This document shows, in pieces, positions 28,401 to 35,789 of a stretch of 64,000 nt of DNA (position 1 is the stretch's first letter; each line of letters starts with the position of its first letter). The stretch comes from an uncultured Flavobacterium sp. (GTDB taxonomy: Bacteria; Bacteroidota; Bacteroidia; Flavobacteriales; Flavobacteriaceae): NCBI RefSeq assembly GCF_943913405.1, contig NZ_CALTYA010000012.1:1-64000 (forward strand), read 5' to 3'. Position numbers and translations under genes: made by a program. A model generated the notes under the pieces. The model saw only the letters and a program-made list of their open reading frames with translations. It made no database searches and was not told the DNA's origin.

Positions 28401-29534
28401 GTGAATGTTGGAACGTTTAATTTAGTTGTAGATGAAGCAGCAGTTGCTAATCCAGTTCCTCCAACAGAGCCATTATTAACAACTTGTGATAATGATGGTA
28501 CAAATGACGGTTCAACTGCATTTAATTTGACGCCTTTAAATGATATTATTCTAGGAACTCCAGCACCTGCTAATTTTACGATTCATTACTATGATAATGA
28601 GCCAGATTATTTATTAGATTTGGCAGAAGGAGTTACAACAGCTAACACAAGAGCAATTCCTGATATCACAAATTATATTACTAGTACAAAAGATATTATT
28701 GCTTTAGTGATTAATAGGACTTCAACGACAGGTTGTCCTGCAAGAGTTGATTTTACTCTTACAGTTAACAAATTGCCTAAAGTATCATTACAAGACGGTT
28801 TCTTCTGTTTTGATCCAATCACTAATTTGCCATTAAATACTTTTGCATTAACAGCAACTGTTGATCCTGCTGCAGGAAACTATACTTTTGAATGGACAAA
28901 AGACGGTTCGCCTTATCCAGTAACTGATAATACTACAAATGTTATTAATGTTGACCAAGCGGGTATTTATAGTGTAGTTGTTACAGATGTTACCACTGGT
29001 TGTGTGTCTGTAAAATCTGATGATGTTACGGTTTCTCCAACTTCAACAGCTATTGCAACTGCAAGTGTGACTGGATACTTTACTGATAATGCTACAATCA
29101 CAGTAATTGTTGATGCAGCAAGTTTAGGAGATTATGAATTTAAACTTGATGAAGGCCAATGGCAAGACAGCAATGTGTTCTCGCCTGTTGCTACTGGAGA
29201 TCACTTAGTACAAATTCGCGATAAAAATGCTGGAGGTTGTGACGAGTTTATTCCATTGACTGTTACAGTAATCAACTATCCTAAATTCTTCACGCCAAAT
29301 GGTGATGGAATCCACGACAAATGGACAATTCTAGGACTAGGAGACGAAGCAAGAATTTATATCTTTGACCGTTATGGTAAATTAGTAAAACAAATCAGCT
29401 CTGATGAAAATGGAGGCTGGGATGGAACAATGAACGGTCAGATGCTACCATCTACTGATTACTGGTTCAAAGTAGAATATCTTGAGAATGACGTAATGAA
29501 AGAATTCAGAGCGCATTTCTCTCTGAAACGATAA
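22437..29534 (+). CDS. Giant secreted adhesin-like protein with type B T9SS C-terminal signal
   Basis: 2365 residues. A signal peptide (1-20, ending HAQ) is followed by an N-terminal ~330-residue globular region with paired Cys. About six 85-residue Ig-like repeats follow (roughly 580-1150; each with a PTATI start, an IC or VC strand, and TPNxxVTYTLN). Then come about ten ~100-residue repeats beginning CDDxxDG, with TFHET or TYYD and IWVRV strands (roughly 1150-2150). The last ~90 residues are the gliding-motility-associated domain (FFTPNGDGIHDKW, IYIFDRYGKLV, GWDGTMNGQMLPSTDYWF), recognised by the type IX secretion system (type B). It should be exported and held at the cell surface; SprB-like adhesion is an inference. 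Confidence 0.92.
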   Translation: MKKSYFLSLLFALFFVGAHAQDVGCFRIVAETQRPICLPGETRTLTAAPPIGSVPKETTSYTVAPTTFSWRSPDNVNDLVSITSDDKWSGKINLYGKEPSSTQPPKRPFNFCFFGEKYAKCLIGDNGAVTFSIQGEPDSPAPPFLQYVASVLNPAESGSGFNFAPGSGIPFNPGNSRTTPPYVNAIMMLQDLMINNTGAIPGNAGDPTTSQINYFTTGAYPCRTFVANWQNVPLFGSCSSAGLQSYQIVLFESTNIVEIHIRRRNSCASWLDGRALIGIQNADGSVGYAPASRGNGTWEVGPGSVPPAPSEAWRFTPSGANVSVNYHWYEVDASNTVINDLGVGQTKTVSPSVETRYRVDALFGVCDPAMPLLPASDFTIIKIGEVPVNPPVDIKHCDSSSNPNQFTVGDNVATLFASTGLNPAFVEAYFYTTLADAQGNTFNNICSLFPNDAAATYTLVGGERSHTIYVNVTDNTAGCSSVLSFDVGLIDCKIDVNVCDVDNDNTQIVDLNDFRPDINASNTADGLNPADYSITFHNSATDADDVTTQITVLNPFTVIDGQDIYVRIQKIADPSSYIVKYLKVKLRPNPDVTITGTTQICAGTTAPITISGHAGAVVVYEYNSVPQPAVTIPAGGNVILTTPPVVSGNTYTYTITSATYTDTDGHVCSSPVPQSAIVTVGGLPTAAFTTTNTTICENDVITINVSGTAGTTVSYTENAGTVQSLLLDGLGQGAISMPAVLTPNTTYTYRLTKVSTTSTPPCEQTLTDVVTITVSPNPTATITQIDSQVCLGNASSVKFSGTPNSIVTYTLNTVTQPTITIPASGDITFSETLPATGVFTYELVSVAMPAPSTCSQTVTGTVAITVVGLPTATISTAIPTICSGGNTVIDFSGTPNTTVYFKINGGPDQQVTLLPSTANPAIGEGTYTSPALTAATTYQLVKVVTTGTPSCETLLTNSVLVDVKPLPTATIQANQNICTGSSTTVTVTATPNSTVTYTLNGGPATNLSIGASGTGIINTGVLTADATYRLVSISKLDGITCQSTLNATSIVRVVPLPTASFTALPNICSNRTAEITFTGTPNAQVNFTYTAGAVTTSDNVILNSSGGSIYTTIPITAITTFNLVSVVSAASGSIPSCTSNITGTLTITPVAAPLINYSVTPLEVCDDNTDGLAQVNFDLKKNDITLGNTSLVVTYHETPENARDGVYPYGPIYPIAFDASPQEAPYYVYVRVEEPGGSTCPSLTRFRVIVNRTPQAVSPAPIAVCDDSTADGYSVFPDIKVREAEMTAALYVADPRAALYSDAYAFEYYLSQPQAEAGLAAGRINPAVSFANTVAYNQTIWVRVINTSNSTLCYKVVPMQLIVRELPNVAIPAGQYSLCDDDTEDGITAFDLEDYKTQITSQPGMSVKYYFDNAAVTSGTELPMTMVDGRLQYINQVPVFQTIVVVVTNESQDTKCSIRTTITLRVLPRPFITMPAQIPTECDDDGNGSAVFDLDALKADIRAGGNYTITFHETRQNAIDNLYVYGQQVDGSGNPVLDGSGNPIPIPYPSLFNGNIWIRATDNVTGCFSVAPLQLIVNPVPTVPAGGILPQLVICDVNDDGQMRLDLRAHAEAYLLPQPVAGTYAITLHSSLIDAETPSAALIPDTNYPSTNGQIVWVRIENTVTGCYSIASFEVVINPAKYFVPKEFTICDQSLPNDGKALFPSPTGVFGDLDSVMTGGLSGYDVIYYRNVADQNALNNPIDKTVPYENESIPFQNIQVTLIDQVTGCVSISRLTLRVQPLPNPKTDPTDIEVCDNGVSRTDGIAENVDLTVNETYIRNGANPTTVAFYYYNDLTLANTDAAANAISNVGFVNAIATPTNYSGASGTIYVLMTTNPSASSPLAVKCSAMVEFELIVNPAPALGVNGVIKDFVACVVGNTGVHTFTLSDHNINVIASGLTPSDYTFTYYDSQVNAEGGTATGLLANSYTNISNPEPIWVRVVNNATTCVNVGTFNLVVDEAAVANPVPPTEPLLTTCDNDGTNDGSTAFNLTPLNDIILGTPAPANFTIHYYDNEPDYLLDLAEGVTTANTRAIPDITNYITSTKDIIALVINRTSTTGCPARVDFTLTVNKLPKVSLQDGFFCFDPITNLPLNTFALTATVDPAAGNYTFEWTKDGSPYPVTDNTTNVINVDQAGIYSVVVTDVTTGCVSVKSDDVTVSPTSTAIATASVTGYFTDNATITVIVDAASLGDYEFKLDEGQWQDSNVFSPVATGDHLVQIRDKNAGGCDEFIPLTVTVINYPKFFTPNGDGIHDKWTILGLGDEARIYIFDRYGKLVKQISSDENGGWDGTMNGQMLPSTDYWFKVEYLENDVMKEFRAHFSLKR

Positions 29535-29552
29535 TACAATTAGAATTTGATT

Positions 29553-29587
29553 AAAAAAAGGCTTCCCAATTTGGAAGCCTTTTTTAT
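29553..29587 (+). terminator. Adhesin gene terminator
   Basis: AGGCTTCC and GGAAGCCT around CAATTT, then seven T. Confidence 0.85.
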
Positions 29588-29622
29588 TTTTATTATGTAT
29601 GAAATGAATTAAATATAGACAT

Positions 29623-29652
29623 AAAAAAAGCCTCAATTAAGAGGCTTTTTAA
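29623..29652 (-). terminator. Aminotransferase terminator
   Basis: AAAGCCTC and GAGGCTTT around AATTAA, with A-run and T-run on both sides; it serves the minus-strand aminotransferase. Confidence 0.8.
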
Positions 29653-29667
29653 TTTTATAAATCTTTC

Positions 29668-30858
29668 TTATTTATTGTAAACTTTCAATGCTTCACCAAG
29701 AATTTCTACAGATTTAATCAAGTCTTCCTTTTTCAAAACATAAGCAATTCTTACTTCGTCAAGACCAACACCAGGCGTAGAATAAAATCCAGCAGCAGGA
29801 GCAACCATAACAGTTTCTCCATTGAAATCATATGATTCTAAAAGCCATTGCGCAAAGTCATCAGCACTCTTCACTGGAAGCTTCGCAATGCAATAAAAAG
29901 CACCTTTTGGAGTCGCTACTTTTACACCTTCAATTTTCTGCAATTCATTAATCAAAGTGTCACGGCGGTCTTTATATTCTGTAATGACTTCGTCAAAATA
30001 ACTTTGTGGCGTTTCAAGCGCAGCTTCACTGGCAATTTGTGCAAAAGTCGGCGGACTCAATCTTGCCTGAGCAAATTTCATAGCTGCAGCCATTACTTGT
30101 TTGTTTTTTGAAACAATGCATCCAATTCTTGCGCCACACATGCTATAGCGTTTTGAAACCGAATCAATCATTATAGCATTTTCTTCCAAGCCAGGAACAT
30201 TCATGATTGAGAAATGTTCTTGTCCGTCATATATAAATTCTCTATAAACTTCATCCGCAATTAAAAACAAGTCATGCTTTTTTACGATTTCAGCCAGCTG
30301 CAGAATTTCTTCTTTAGAATATAAATAACCAGTCGGATTTCCAGGATTGCAAATTAAAATCGCCTTTGTTTTTGGCGTAATCAATTTTTCAAATGCCGAA
30401 ATAGGAGGTAAGGCAAAACCTTCGTCAATAGTAGAAATTACCGGAACAACATTTACACCTGAAGCTGTTGAAAATCCATTGTAATTGGCATAAAAAGGTT
30501 CAGGGATAATTATTTCGTCACCTTGGTCCATAGTTGTTCCCATGGCAAAAAGCAAGGCTTCTGAACCGCCAGTGGTAATGATAATATCAGCTACGTCAAT
30601 CGGTAATCCCTGATTTTTGTAATATTGAGAAAGCTTGTTTCTGTAGCTCTCAAATCCTGCAGAATGGCTGTATTCCAAAACGGTGATATCAGCATTTTTT
30701 ACAGCATTTAAAGCTACTTCAGGAGTTTTGATATCTGGCTGGCCGATATTCAAGTGATACACTTTATGTCCTTTTTTCTTAGCGATTTCTGAATAAGGAA
30801 CTAACTTTCTTATTGGGGACTCCGGCATTTGCTGGCCCTTGTTCGATATTTTAGGCAT
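29668..30858 (-). CDS. Class I PLP aminotransferase (aspartate-type)
   Basis: 396 residues from the ATG at 30858; a frame-open TTG 21 nt upstream is unlikely. It is a fold-type I PLP enzyme moving an amino group between an amino acid and a 2-oxo acid. Visible are LNIGQPD (substrate loop), TTGGSEALLFA (PLP phosphate), NPGNPTGYLY (PLP ring Asn), ADEVYREF (Asp and Tyr), SVSKRYSMCGARIG with the Schiff-base Lys, and a C-terminal RIAYV Arg that binds the substrate carboxylate. It is an aspartate or alanine aminotransferase-like member; the exact substrate is not certain. Monocistronic. Confidence 0.88.
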   Translation of the reverse strand: MPKISNKGQQMPESPIRKLVPYSEIAKKKGHKVYHLNIGQPDIKTPEVALNAVKNADITVLEYSHSAGFESYRNKLSQYYKNQGLPIDVADIIITTGGSEALLFAMGTTMDQGDEIIIPEPFYANYNGFSTASGVNVVPVISTIDEGFALPPISAFEKLITPKTKAILICNPGNPTGYLYSKEEILQLAEIVKKHDLFLIADEVYREFIYDGQEHFSIMNVPGLEENAIMIDSVSKRYSMCGARIGCIVSKNKQVMAAAMKFAQARLSPPTFAQIASEAALETPQSYFDEVITEYKDRRDTLINELQKIEGVKVATPKGAFYCIAKLPVKSADDFAQWLLESYDFNGETVMVAPAAGFYSTPGVGLDEVRIAYVLKKEDLIKSVEILGEALKVYNK

Positions 30859-30989
30859 GGTATTGAATTTTGATTGCAAATTTGCGACTTTTTTTTAAGA
30901 AATTCATAAAATATCCGCATTGAAATTCGTGATGTGATAGTAAATGTTCGTTAAAAGTTGTTATATTTATTTTTATAAATAAGAAGAAT

Positions 30990-32294
30990 ATGAAAATCAT
31001 AATTTCTCTGTTTTTATCCCTCCTATTTCCACTTTCAGCTTTTGCTCAAGACGGTTTTTTGTGGAATTCCAATAAAAATAAAATTGAGATTCCTTTTCAA
31101 TATGTTTTTAATCTGATCATTATTCCCGTTGAAGTTAATAACGTCAAGCTGAATTTGTTGTTAGATTCAGGATCTGAACAAACAATTATTTTTAGCCTTC
31201 CAGAAAATGATACCATACAATTTAAAGACACGAAAAGAATTTTTGCCAGAGGATTAGGGCTTGATGATTCCATGGAAGGCTTGGTTTCTAATGGCAATAA
31301 AGCCAAAATTGACGGATATGTAAATTCCAATTTCAAGCTATTGATCATCCTTAACCAGGATATAAATTTCTCTTCCAGATTGGGAATTCCAGTTCACGGA
31401 ATTTTGGGCTATTCCTTTTTCCTAAATAATATAATAGAAATAAATTACGAAAAGAAAAAAGTAATCATCTATCGTGACAGAAAAATTCTAGATAAAAAAA
31501 AGATGAAGGCTTATGAAAAAATTCCTCTAAAAGTAGTTGGAAACCGTCCTTACATTGATGTCGAAACACAAATCGGGAAAGATACGCTCGATTTAGACTT
31601 ATTAGTAGATGTGGGCTTGAGCGACGGACTTTGGCTTTTTGAAAATGACAAGATAAGATGCCAAGATGCTTTTTTCGATGCAACGCTCGGAATTGGTTTT
31701 AGTGGTGAAATTAAAGGTAAAAAATCAAGGGTAGATGCCATCGAATTTGCTGGTTTTTCTTTGAAAAAGCCATTAGTTGCCTATCCTTATTCGGCTTATT
31801 TACAAAAACTAAATTTTCATGACAAGCGAAATGGTTCCATAGGAAACGAAGTCTTGCATAGATTTAATTTAATTTTTGACAATCCCGGAAAGCAGATTTT
31901 ATTAAAGAAGAATTCAAAATTTTCTGAAGAATTTAATTATAACATGAGCGGTCTTACCGTCGAGCACAACGGAATAGAATATGTTCCCGAATTGGTCAGA
32001 TTGGCAACATCAAATACGACCTATTCTTATAATACCGGCGGAAATTTTAAATATAATTTCGTGCTGAAACCGCTGTTTGAAGTTGCAACTGTCAATGAAA
32101 ATTCGCCAGCGGGTTTGGCAGGAATTCTTCCGCAAGATAAAATTATCAGAATAAATAGAAAAAAAGCGCACGATTATACGCTACAAAACATCAATGATCT
32201 CTTGCAATCTGAAGAAGGAAAATGGATTTACATCGATGTTGAAAGAAACGGAAAAAGAATTGCCTTCAAATTCCAATTAAAGAAAATCCTATAA
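30990..32294 (+). CDS. Exported retropepsin-like aspartic protease with PDZ domain
   Basis: 434 residues with a signal peptide (1-20, ending AFAQ). The first half is a retropepsin-like fold: LLLDSGSEQTII with the catalytic Asp-Ser-Gly at 59-61, then an ILGYSFF strand at 138-144 where the psi-loop should be. A second, related half has LLVDVGLSDG at 205-213, where DSG/DTG has become DVG. The C-terminal ~70 residues are a PDZ domain (ENSPAGLAGILPQDKIIRIN). It should act in the periplasm or at the outer membrane; substrate unknown. It stands alone between a divergent aminotransferase gene and a convergent DUF1573 gene. Confidence 0.75.
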   Translation: MKIIISLFLSLLFPLSAFAQDGFLWNSNKNKIEIPFQYVFNLIIIPVEVNNVKLNLLLDSGSEQTIIFSLPENDTIQFKDTKRIFARGLGLDDSMEGLVSNGNKAKIDGYVNSNFKLLIILNQDINFSSRLGIPVHGILGYSFFLNNIIEINYEKKKVIIYRDRKILDKKKMKAYEKIPLKVVGNRPYIDVETQIGKDTLDLDLLVDVGLSDGLWLFENDKIRCQDAFFDATLGIGFSGEIKGKKSRVDAIEFAGFSLKKPLVAYPYSAYLQKLNFHDKRNGSIGNEVLHRFNLIFDNPGKQILLKKNSKFSEEFNYNMSGLTVEHNGIEYVPELVRLATSNTTYSYNTGGNFKYNFVLKPLFEVATVNENSPAGLAGILPQDKIIRINRKKAHDYTLQNINDLLQSEEGKWIYIDVERNGKRIAFKFQLKKIL

Positions 32295-32325
32295 AAAAAA
32301 TGTCCGCATTTAGCGGACATTAAAT
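32293..32325 (-). terminator. Terminator between the protease and DUF1573 genes
   Basis: TGTCCGC (32301-32307) and GCGGACA (32313-32319); the eight-A run on its left is a T-run for the minus-strand gene. Confidence 0.8.
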
Positions 32326-32757
32326 TTATGAATTTGGCAATGTTTTCTTCTTTTCAAGAGGATTAACTTCCTCTTTTACAACAACATTTCCACTGATTCT
32401 CAAAAGAATAATGCCTTCTTGTTTGTTGGTAGCATTTGAAGTTACCGTGATAGTTTTGCTGATCGGTCCAGGATTCATATTGTATTGAACCTCAATTTTT
32501 CCAGTTTTTCCAGGCAAAATCGGCTCCGTTGGCTTTGACGGAACCGTACAGCCACATGACGATTTCACGTCGTTGATCACCAATTCTGCATCGCCCGTAT
32601 TTGTAAATTCAAAAACTCTCAAGCCCGAATCATCTCCTTTCGACACAGTTCCATAATCAATAGTTTCGGCTTTGAATTCAATTTTTGGTCCAGTTTGAGC
32701 CATCGCTGAAGCGCTCATCATCACTATTGCAAATAAACCTAGTAGTTTTTTCATCAT
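32326..32757 (-). CDS. DUF1573 exported protein
   Basis: 143 residues with a signal peptide (1-20, ending AMAQ) and one Ig-like DUF1573 domain. The family core is clear: FDYGTV-like IDYGTVSKGD, FEFTNTGDAELVI, SSCGCTVPSKP with the conserved Cys pair, and LPGKTGKIEVQY. DUF1573 proteins are common exported proteins of Bacteroidota with no proven role. An alternative start one codon later is equally possible. Structured element copy 2 lies about 150 nt upstream in the same orientation. Confidence 0.88.
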   Translation of the reverse strand: MMKKLLGLFAIVMMSASAMAQTGPKIEFKAETIDYGTVSKGDDSGLRVFEFTNTGDAELVINDVKSSCGCTVPSKPTEPILPGKTGKIEVQYNMNPGPISKTITVTSNATNKQEGIILLRISGNVVVKEEVNPLEKKKTLPNS

Positions 32758-32902
32758 AAAAAAATTTAATTATTACCGTAAAAATAAATAGTTTTAGCCA
32801 AAGTGCAAATTATTAAACCTTAATTTTTTATACTGCACAGACTTAATTACTTTTGTGCTTCGATAGTTACAAAGTCCTTGCCAAGATTATTTCGAGGTTT
32901 TG

Positions 32903-33053
32903 GAGCGAATGGTCGGGCAATTTCAGCCATCCATTTTCCCGCTGGATGCACTATCTTTCGTGGCGAACACCGCCACAAAAGGATAGTCGCAACCATCGGG
33001 GCTAGGGGAGAAACCATTTGAATTTTTGTTAACTGCTGAATCAGTGACGCAAT
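32903..33053 (-). ncRNA. Conserved structured intergenic element, copy 2
   Basis: On the minus strand, in order: ATTGCGTCAC (33053-33044), TAGCCCCGATGG, TGC then ACTATCCTTT, a hairpin of GTGGCG with CGCCAC, AAAGATAGT, CCAGCGGGAAAATG and ATTCGCT (32910-32904). The flanks match copy 1 at 11640-11793; the central hairpin sequence does not, yet pairs fully. The central stem has 15 pairs with one mismatch and one bulge. The region is visibly richer in GC than its neighbours. A weak minus-strand reading frame through it is not believed to be a gene. Confidence 0.7.
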
Positions 33054-33086
33054 AGCAATCTAAGAAAAAACGAACACCAAAGAAAT

Positions 33087-35720
33087 ATGACAATTCCAGC
33101 ACAATTCGATGCCAAAGCAGTAGAGCAAAAATGGTATGACTACTGGATGAAAAACAATTATTTTCATTCAGAACCTGACCACAGAACACCTTATACCATC
33201 ACGATTCCGCCACCAAACGTGACCGGAGTCTTGCATATGGGACACATGCTGAACAACACGATTCAAGACGTCTTGATTCGCCGTGCGCGTTTGAAAGGTT
33301 TCAATGCTTGCTGGGTTCCAGGAACAGATCACGCATCAATTGCGACAGAAGCAAAAGTGGTAGCAAAACTAAAATCCGAAGGAATCAATAAAAATGATTT
33401 GTCGCGTGAAGAGTTTTTAACACACGCATGGGATTGGACACATAAATACGGTGGCGTAATACTTGACCAGTTAAAAAAGCTCGGAGCTTCTTGCGATTGG
33501 GAAAGAACAAAATTCACAATGGACCCAGATATGTCGGCTTCAGTAATCAAATCTTTTGTTGATTTATACAACAAAGGGATGATTTACCGCGGTTACAGAA
33601 TGGTCAACTGGGATCCGGAAGCAAAAACTACTTTGTCTGACGAAGAAGTAATCTTTGAAGAAAGACAAGGGAAATTATACTTTTTAAAATACCAAATCGA
33701 GGGGAGTTCAGATTTCTTGACGGTTGCAACAACTCGTCCGGAAACTATTTTTGGAGATACTGCAATTTGTATCAACCCAAATGACGAACGTTTCACGCAT
33801 TTGAAAGGCAAAAAAGCCATCGTTCCAATTGCAGGAAGAGTTATTCCTATCATTGAAGATGAATACGTTGATATAGAATTTGGAACTGGTTGCTTGAAAG
33901 TAACTCCGGCGCACGATATGAACGATAAAACTTTAGGAGACAAGCACAATCTTGAAGTAATCGATATTTTCAACGAAGACGCAAGCCTGAATTCTTTCGG
34001 ATTGCATTATCAAGGAAAAGACCGTTTTGTGGTTCGTGAAGAAATCGCAAAAGAATTAGAACAAAACGGAAGCTTGGCCAAAACCGAAACGCATCTTAAT
34101 AAAGTAGGAACTTCGGAAAGAACAAAAGCAGTTATCGAACCGCGTTTGTCTGACCAATGGTTCCTGAAAATGGAGGAATTGGTAAAACCAGCTATCAAAG
34201 CAGTTTTGGAAACTGAGGAAATTAAATTATATCCAAAGCGTTTCGATAATACCTATCGTCATTGGCTAGAAAACATCCGCGACTGGAATATTTCACGCCA
34301 GCTTTGGTGGGGACAACAAATTCCTGCTTATTTCTATGGCGACGGAAAAGAAGATTTTGTAGTTGCAGAAACTAAAGAAGAAGCTGTAATCCTTGCTCAA
34401 AAAGTGACAGGAAAAACAGATTTGAAGTTTGAAGATTTGCGTCAAGATGTTGACGCTTTAGATACTTGGTTTTCAGCTTGGCTTTGGCCAATGTCAGTTT
34501 TTGACGGAGTTGTGAATCCTGATAATCAAGATTTTAAATATTATTATCCTACAAATGACTTGGTTACAGGTCCGGATATTTTGTTTTTCTGGGTGGCGAG
34601 AATGATTATTGCAGGTTATGAATATGCAGGAGAAAAACCATTTACAAATGTGTATTTGACTGGATTGGTTCGTGACAAGCAAAGAAGAAAAATGTCAAAA
34701 TCACTAGGGAATTCTCCGGATCCGTTAGATTTGATTGAGAAATTCAGTGCTGACGGAGTTCGTGTAGGCTTGCTTTTAAGCGCTTCCGCAGGAAACGACA
34801 TTATGTTCGATGAAGAACTTTGCAATCAAGGAAAAGCGTTTACGAATAAAATTTGGAACGCTTTCCGATTGATAAAAGGCTGGGAAATAAGCGATTCGAT
34901 CGAACAGCCTGAATCTTCAAAAGTGGCAATTGAATGGTATGAGGCAAAACTGCAACAAACGTTAGCCGAAATTGAAGACAATTTTGAAAAATACAGAATT
35001 TCAGATGCTTTGATGGCAATTTACAAATTAGTTTGGGATGATTTCTGTTCTTGGTTCCTTGAAATGATCAAGCCAGCTTACCAAGCGCCAATCGACAGAA
35101 AAACGTTCGACAAAGCGATTGAAATGTTAGAAAGCAACTTGAAATTGTTGCATCCGTTTATGCCTTTCTTGACCGAAGAAATTTGGCAGATTATAGCAGA
35201 GAGAACTCAAGAAGAAGCTTTGATTGTTTCCACTTGGCCAGAATTAAAACCTTTTGATTCTAAATTGATTGCTGATTTTGATTTTGCTTCGGAAGTAATT
35301 TCTGGAATCAGAACGATTAGAAAAGACAAGAACATTCCGTTTAAGGATGCGATTGAATTGAAAGCAATAAATAATGACAATGTGTCGACTTATTTTGATG
35401 CTATAATTACGAAATTAGGAAATATCAGTTCTTTAGAATATGTTTCTGAAGCTGTAAACGGTGCTTTGACTTTCCGTGCAAAATCTAATGAATATTTTGT
35501 ACCAATCAGTGGCGCAATCAATGTTGAAGAGGAAATTACGAAGCTTACAGAAGAATTAAAATACAACCAAGGTTTCCTAAAATCGGTTCAAGCAAAATTA
35601 TCGAACGAGAAATTTGTAAATAATGCTCCTGAAAAAGTATTGGAAATTGAAAGAAAAAAAGAAGCAGATGCTTTGTCAAAAATCGCAATGATTGAGCAAA
35701 GTTTGGCTAGTTTGAAATAA
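33087..35720 (+). CDS. valS: Valyl-tRNA synthetase
   Basis: 877 residues, class I synthetase for tRNA-Val. PPPNVTGVLHMGHMLN carries the HIGH motif (HMGH), KMSKSLGN the second ATP site, and the editing domain between them shows TTRPETIFGDTAICINP. WWGQQIPAYF, typical of ValS, is present. The C-terminus has an anticodon-binding helical domain and ends in the ValS coiled coil. Length matches the family. It is monocistronic with a strong terminator at 35741, and structured element copy 2 is in its upstream region on the opposite strand. Confidence 0.97.
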   Translation: MTIPAQFDAKAVEQKWYDYWMKNNYFHSEPDHRTPYTITIPPPNVTGVLHMGHMLNNTIQDVLIRRARLKGFNACWVPGTDHASIATEAKVVAKLKSEGINKNDLSREEFLTHAWDWTHKYGGVILDQLKKLGASCDWERTKFTMDPDMSASVIKSFVDLYNKGMIYRGYRMVNWDPEAKTTLSDEEVIFEERQGKLYFLKYQIEGSSDFLTVATTRPETIFGDTAICINPNDERFTHLKGKKAIVPIAGRVIPIIEDEYVDIEFGTGCLKVTPAHDMNDKTLGDKHNLEVIDIFNEDASLNSFGLHYQGKDRFVVREEIAKELEQNGSLAKTETHLNKVGTSERTKAVIEPRLSDQWFLKMEELVKPAIKAVLETEEIKLYPKRFDNTYRHWLENIRDWNISRQLWWGQQIPAYFYGDGKEDFVVAETKEEAVILAQKVTGKTDLKFEDLRQDVDALDTWFSAWLWPMSVFDGVVNPDNQDFKYYYPTNDLVTGPDILFFWVARMIIAGYEYAGEKPFTNVYLTGLVRDKQRRKMSKSLGNSPDPLDLIEKFSADGVRVGLLLSASAGNDIMFDEELCNQGKAFTNKIWNAFRLIKGWEISDSIEQPESSKVAIEWYEAKLQQTLAEIEDNFEKYRISDALMAIYKLVWDDFCSWFLEMIKPAYQAPIDRKTFDKAIEMLESNLKLLHPFMPFLTEEIWQIIAERTQEEALIVSTWPELKPFDSKLIADFDFASEVISGIRTIRKDKNIPFKDAIELKAINNDNVSTYFDAIITKLGNISSLEYVSEAVNGALTFRAKSNEYFVPISGAINVEEEITKLTEELKYNQGFLKSVQAKLSNEKFVNNAPEKVLEIERKKEADALSKIAMIEQSLASLK

Positions 35721-35740
35721 TTTCAGAAGAGTTTAGAAAC

Positions 35741-35772
35741 AAAAAAGTCCCGATAAATTCGGGACTTTTTTA
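35741..35772 (+). terminator. valS / superoxide dismutase bidirectional terminator
   Basis: AGTCCCG and CGGGACT around ATAAATT, flanked by A-run and T-run, between convergent valS and the dismutase gene. Confidence 0.85.
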
Positions 35773-35789
35773 TATATTCTATTTTTCGA

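Noticed and set aside
32923..33189. 88-codon minus-strand hypothetical gene
   Set aside because: It overlaps the start of valS and runs through structured element copy 2; composition is not protein-like.
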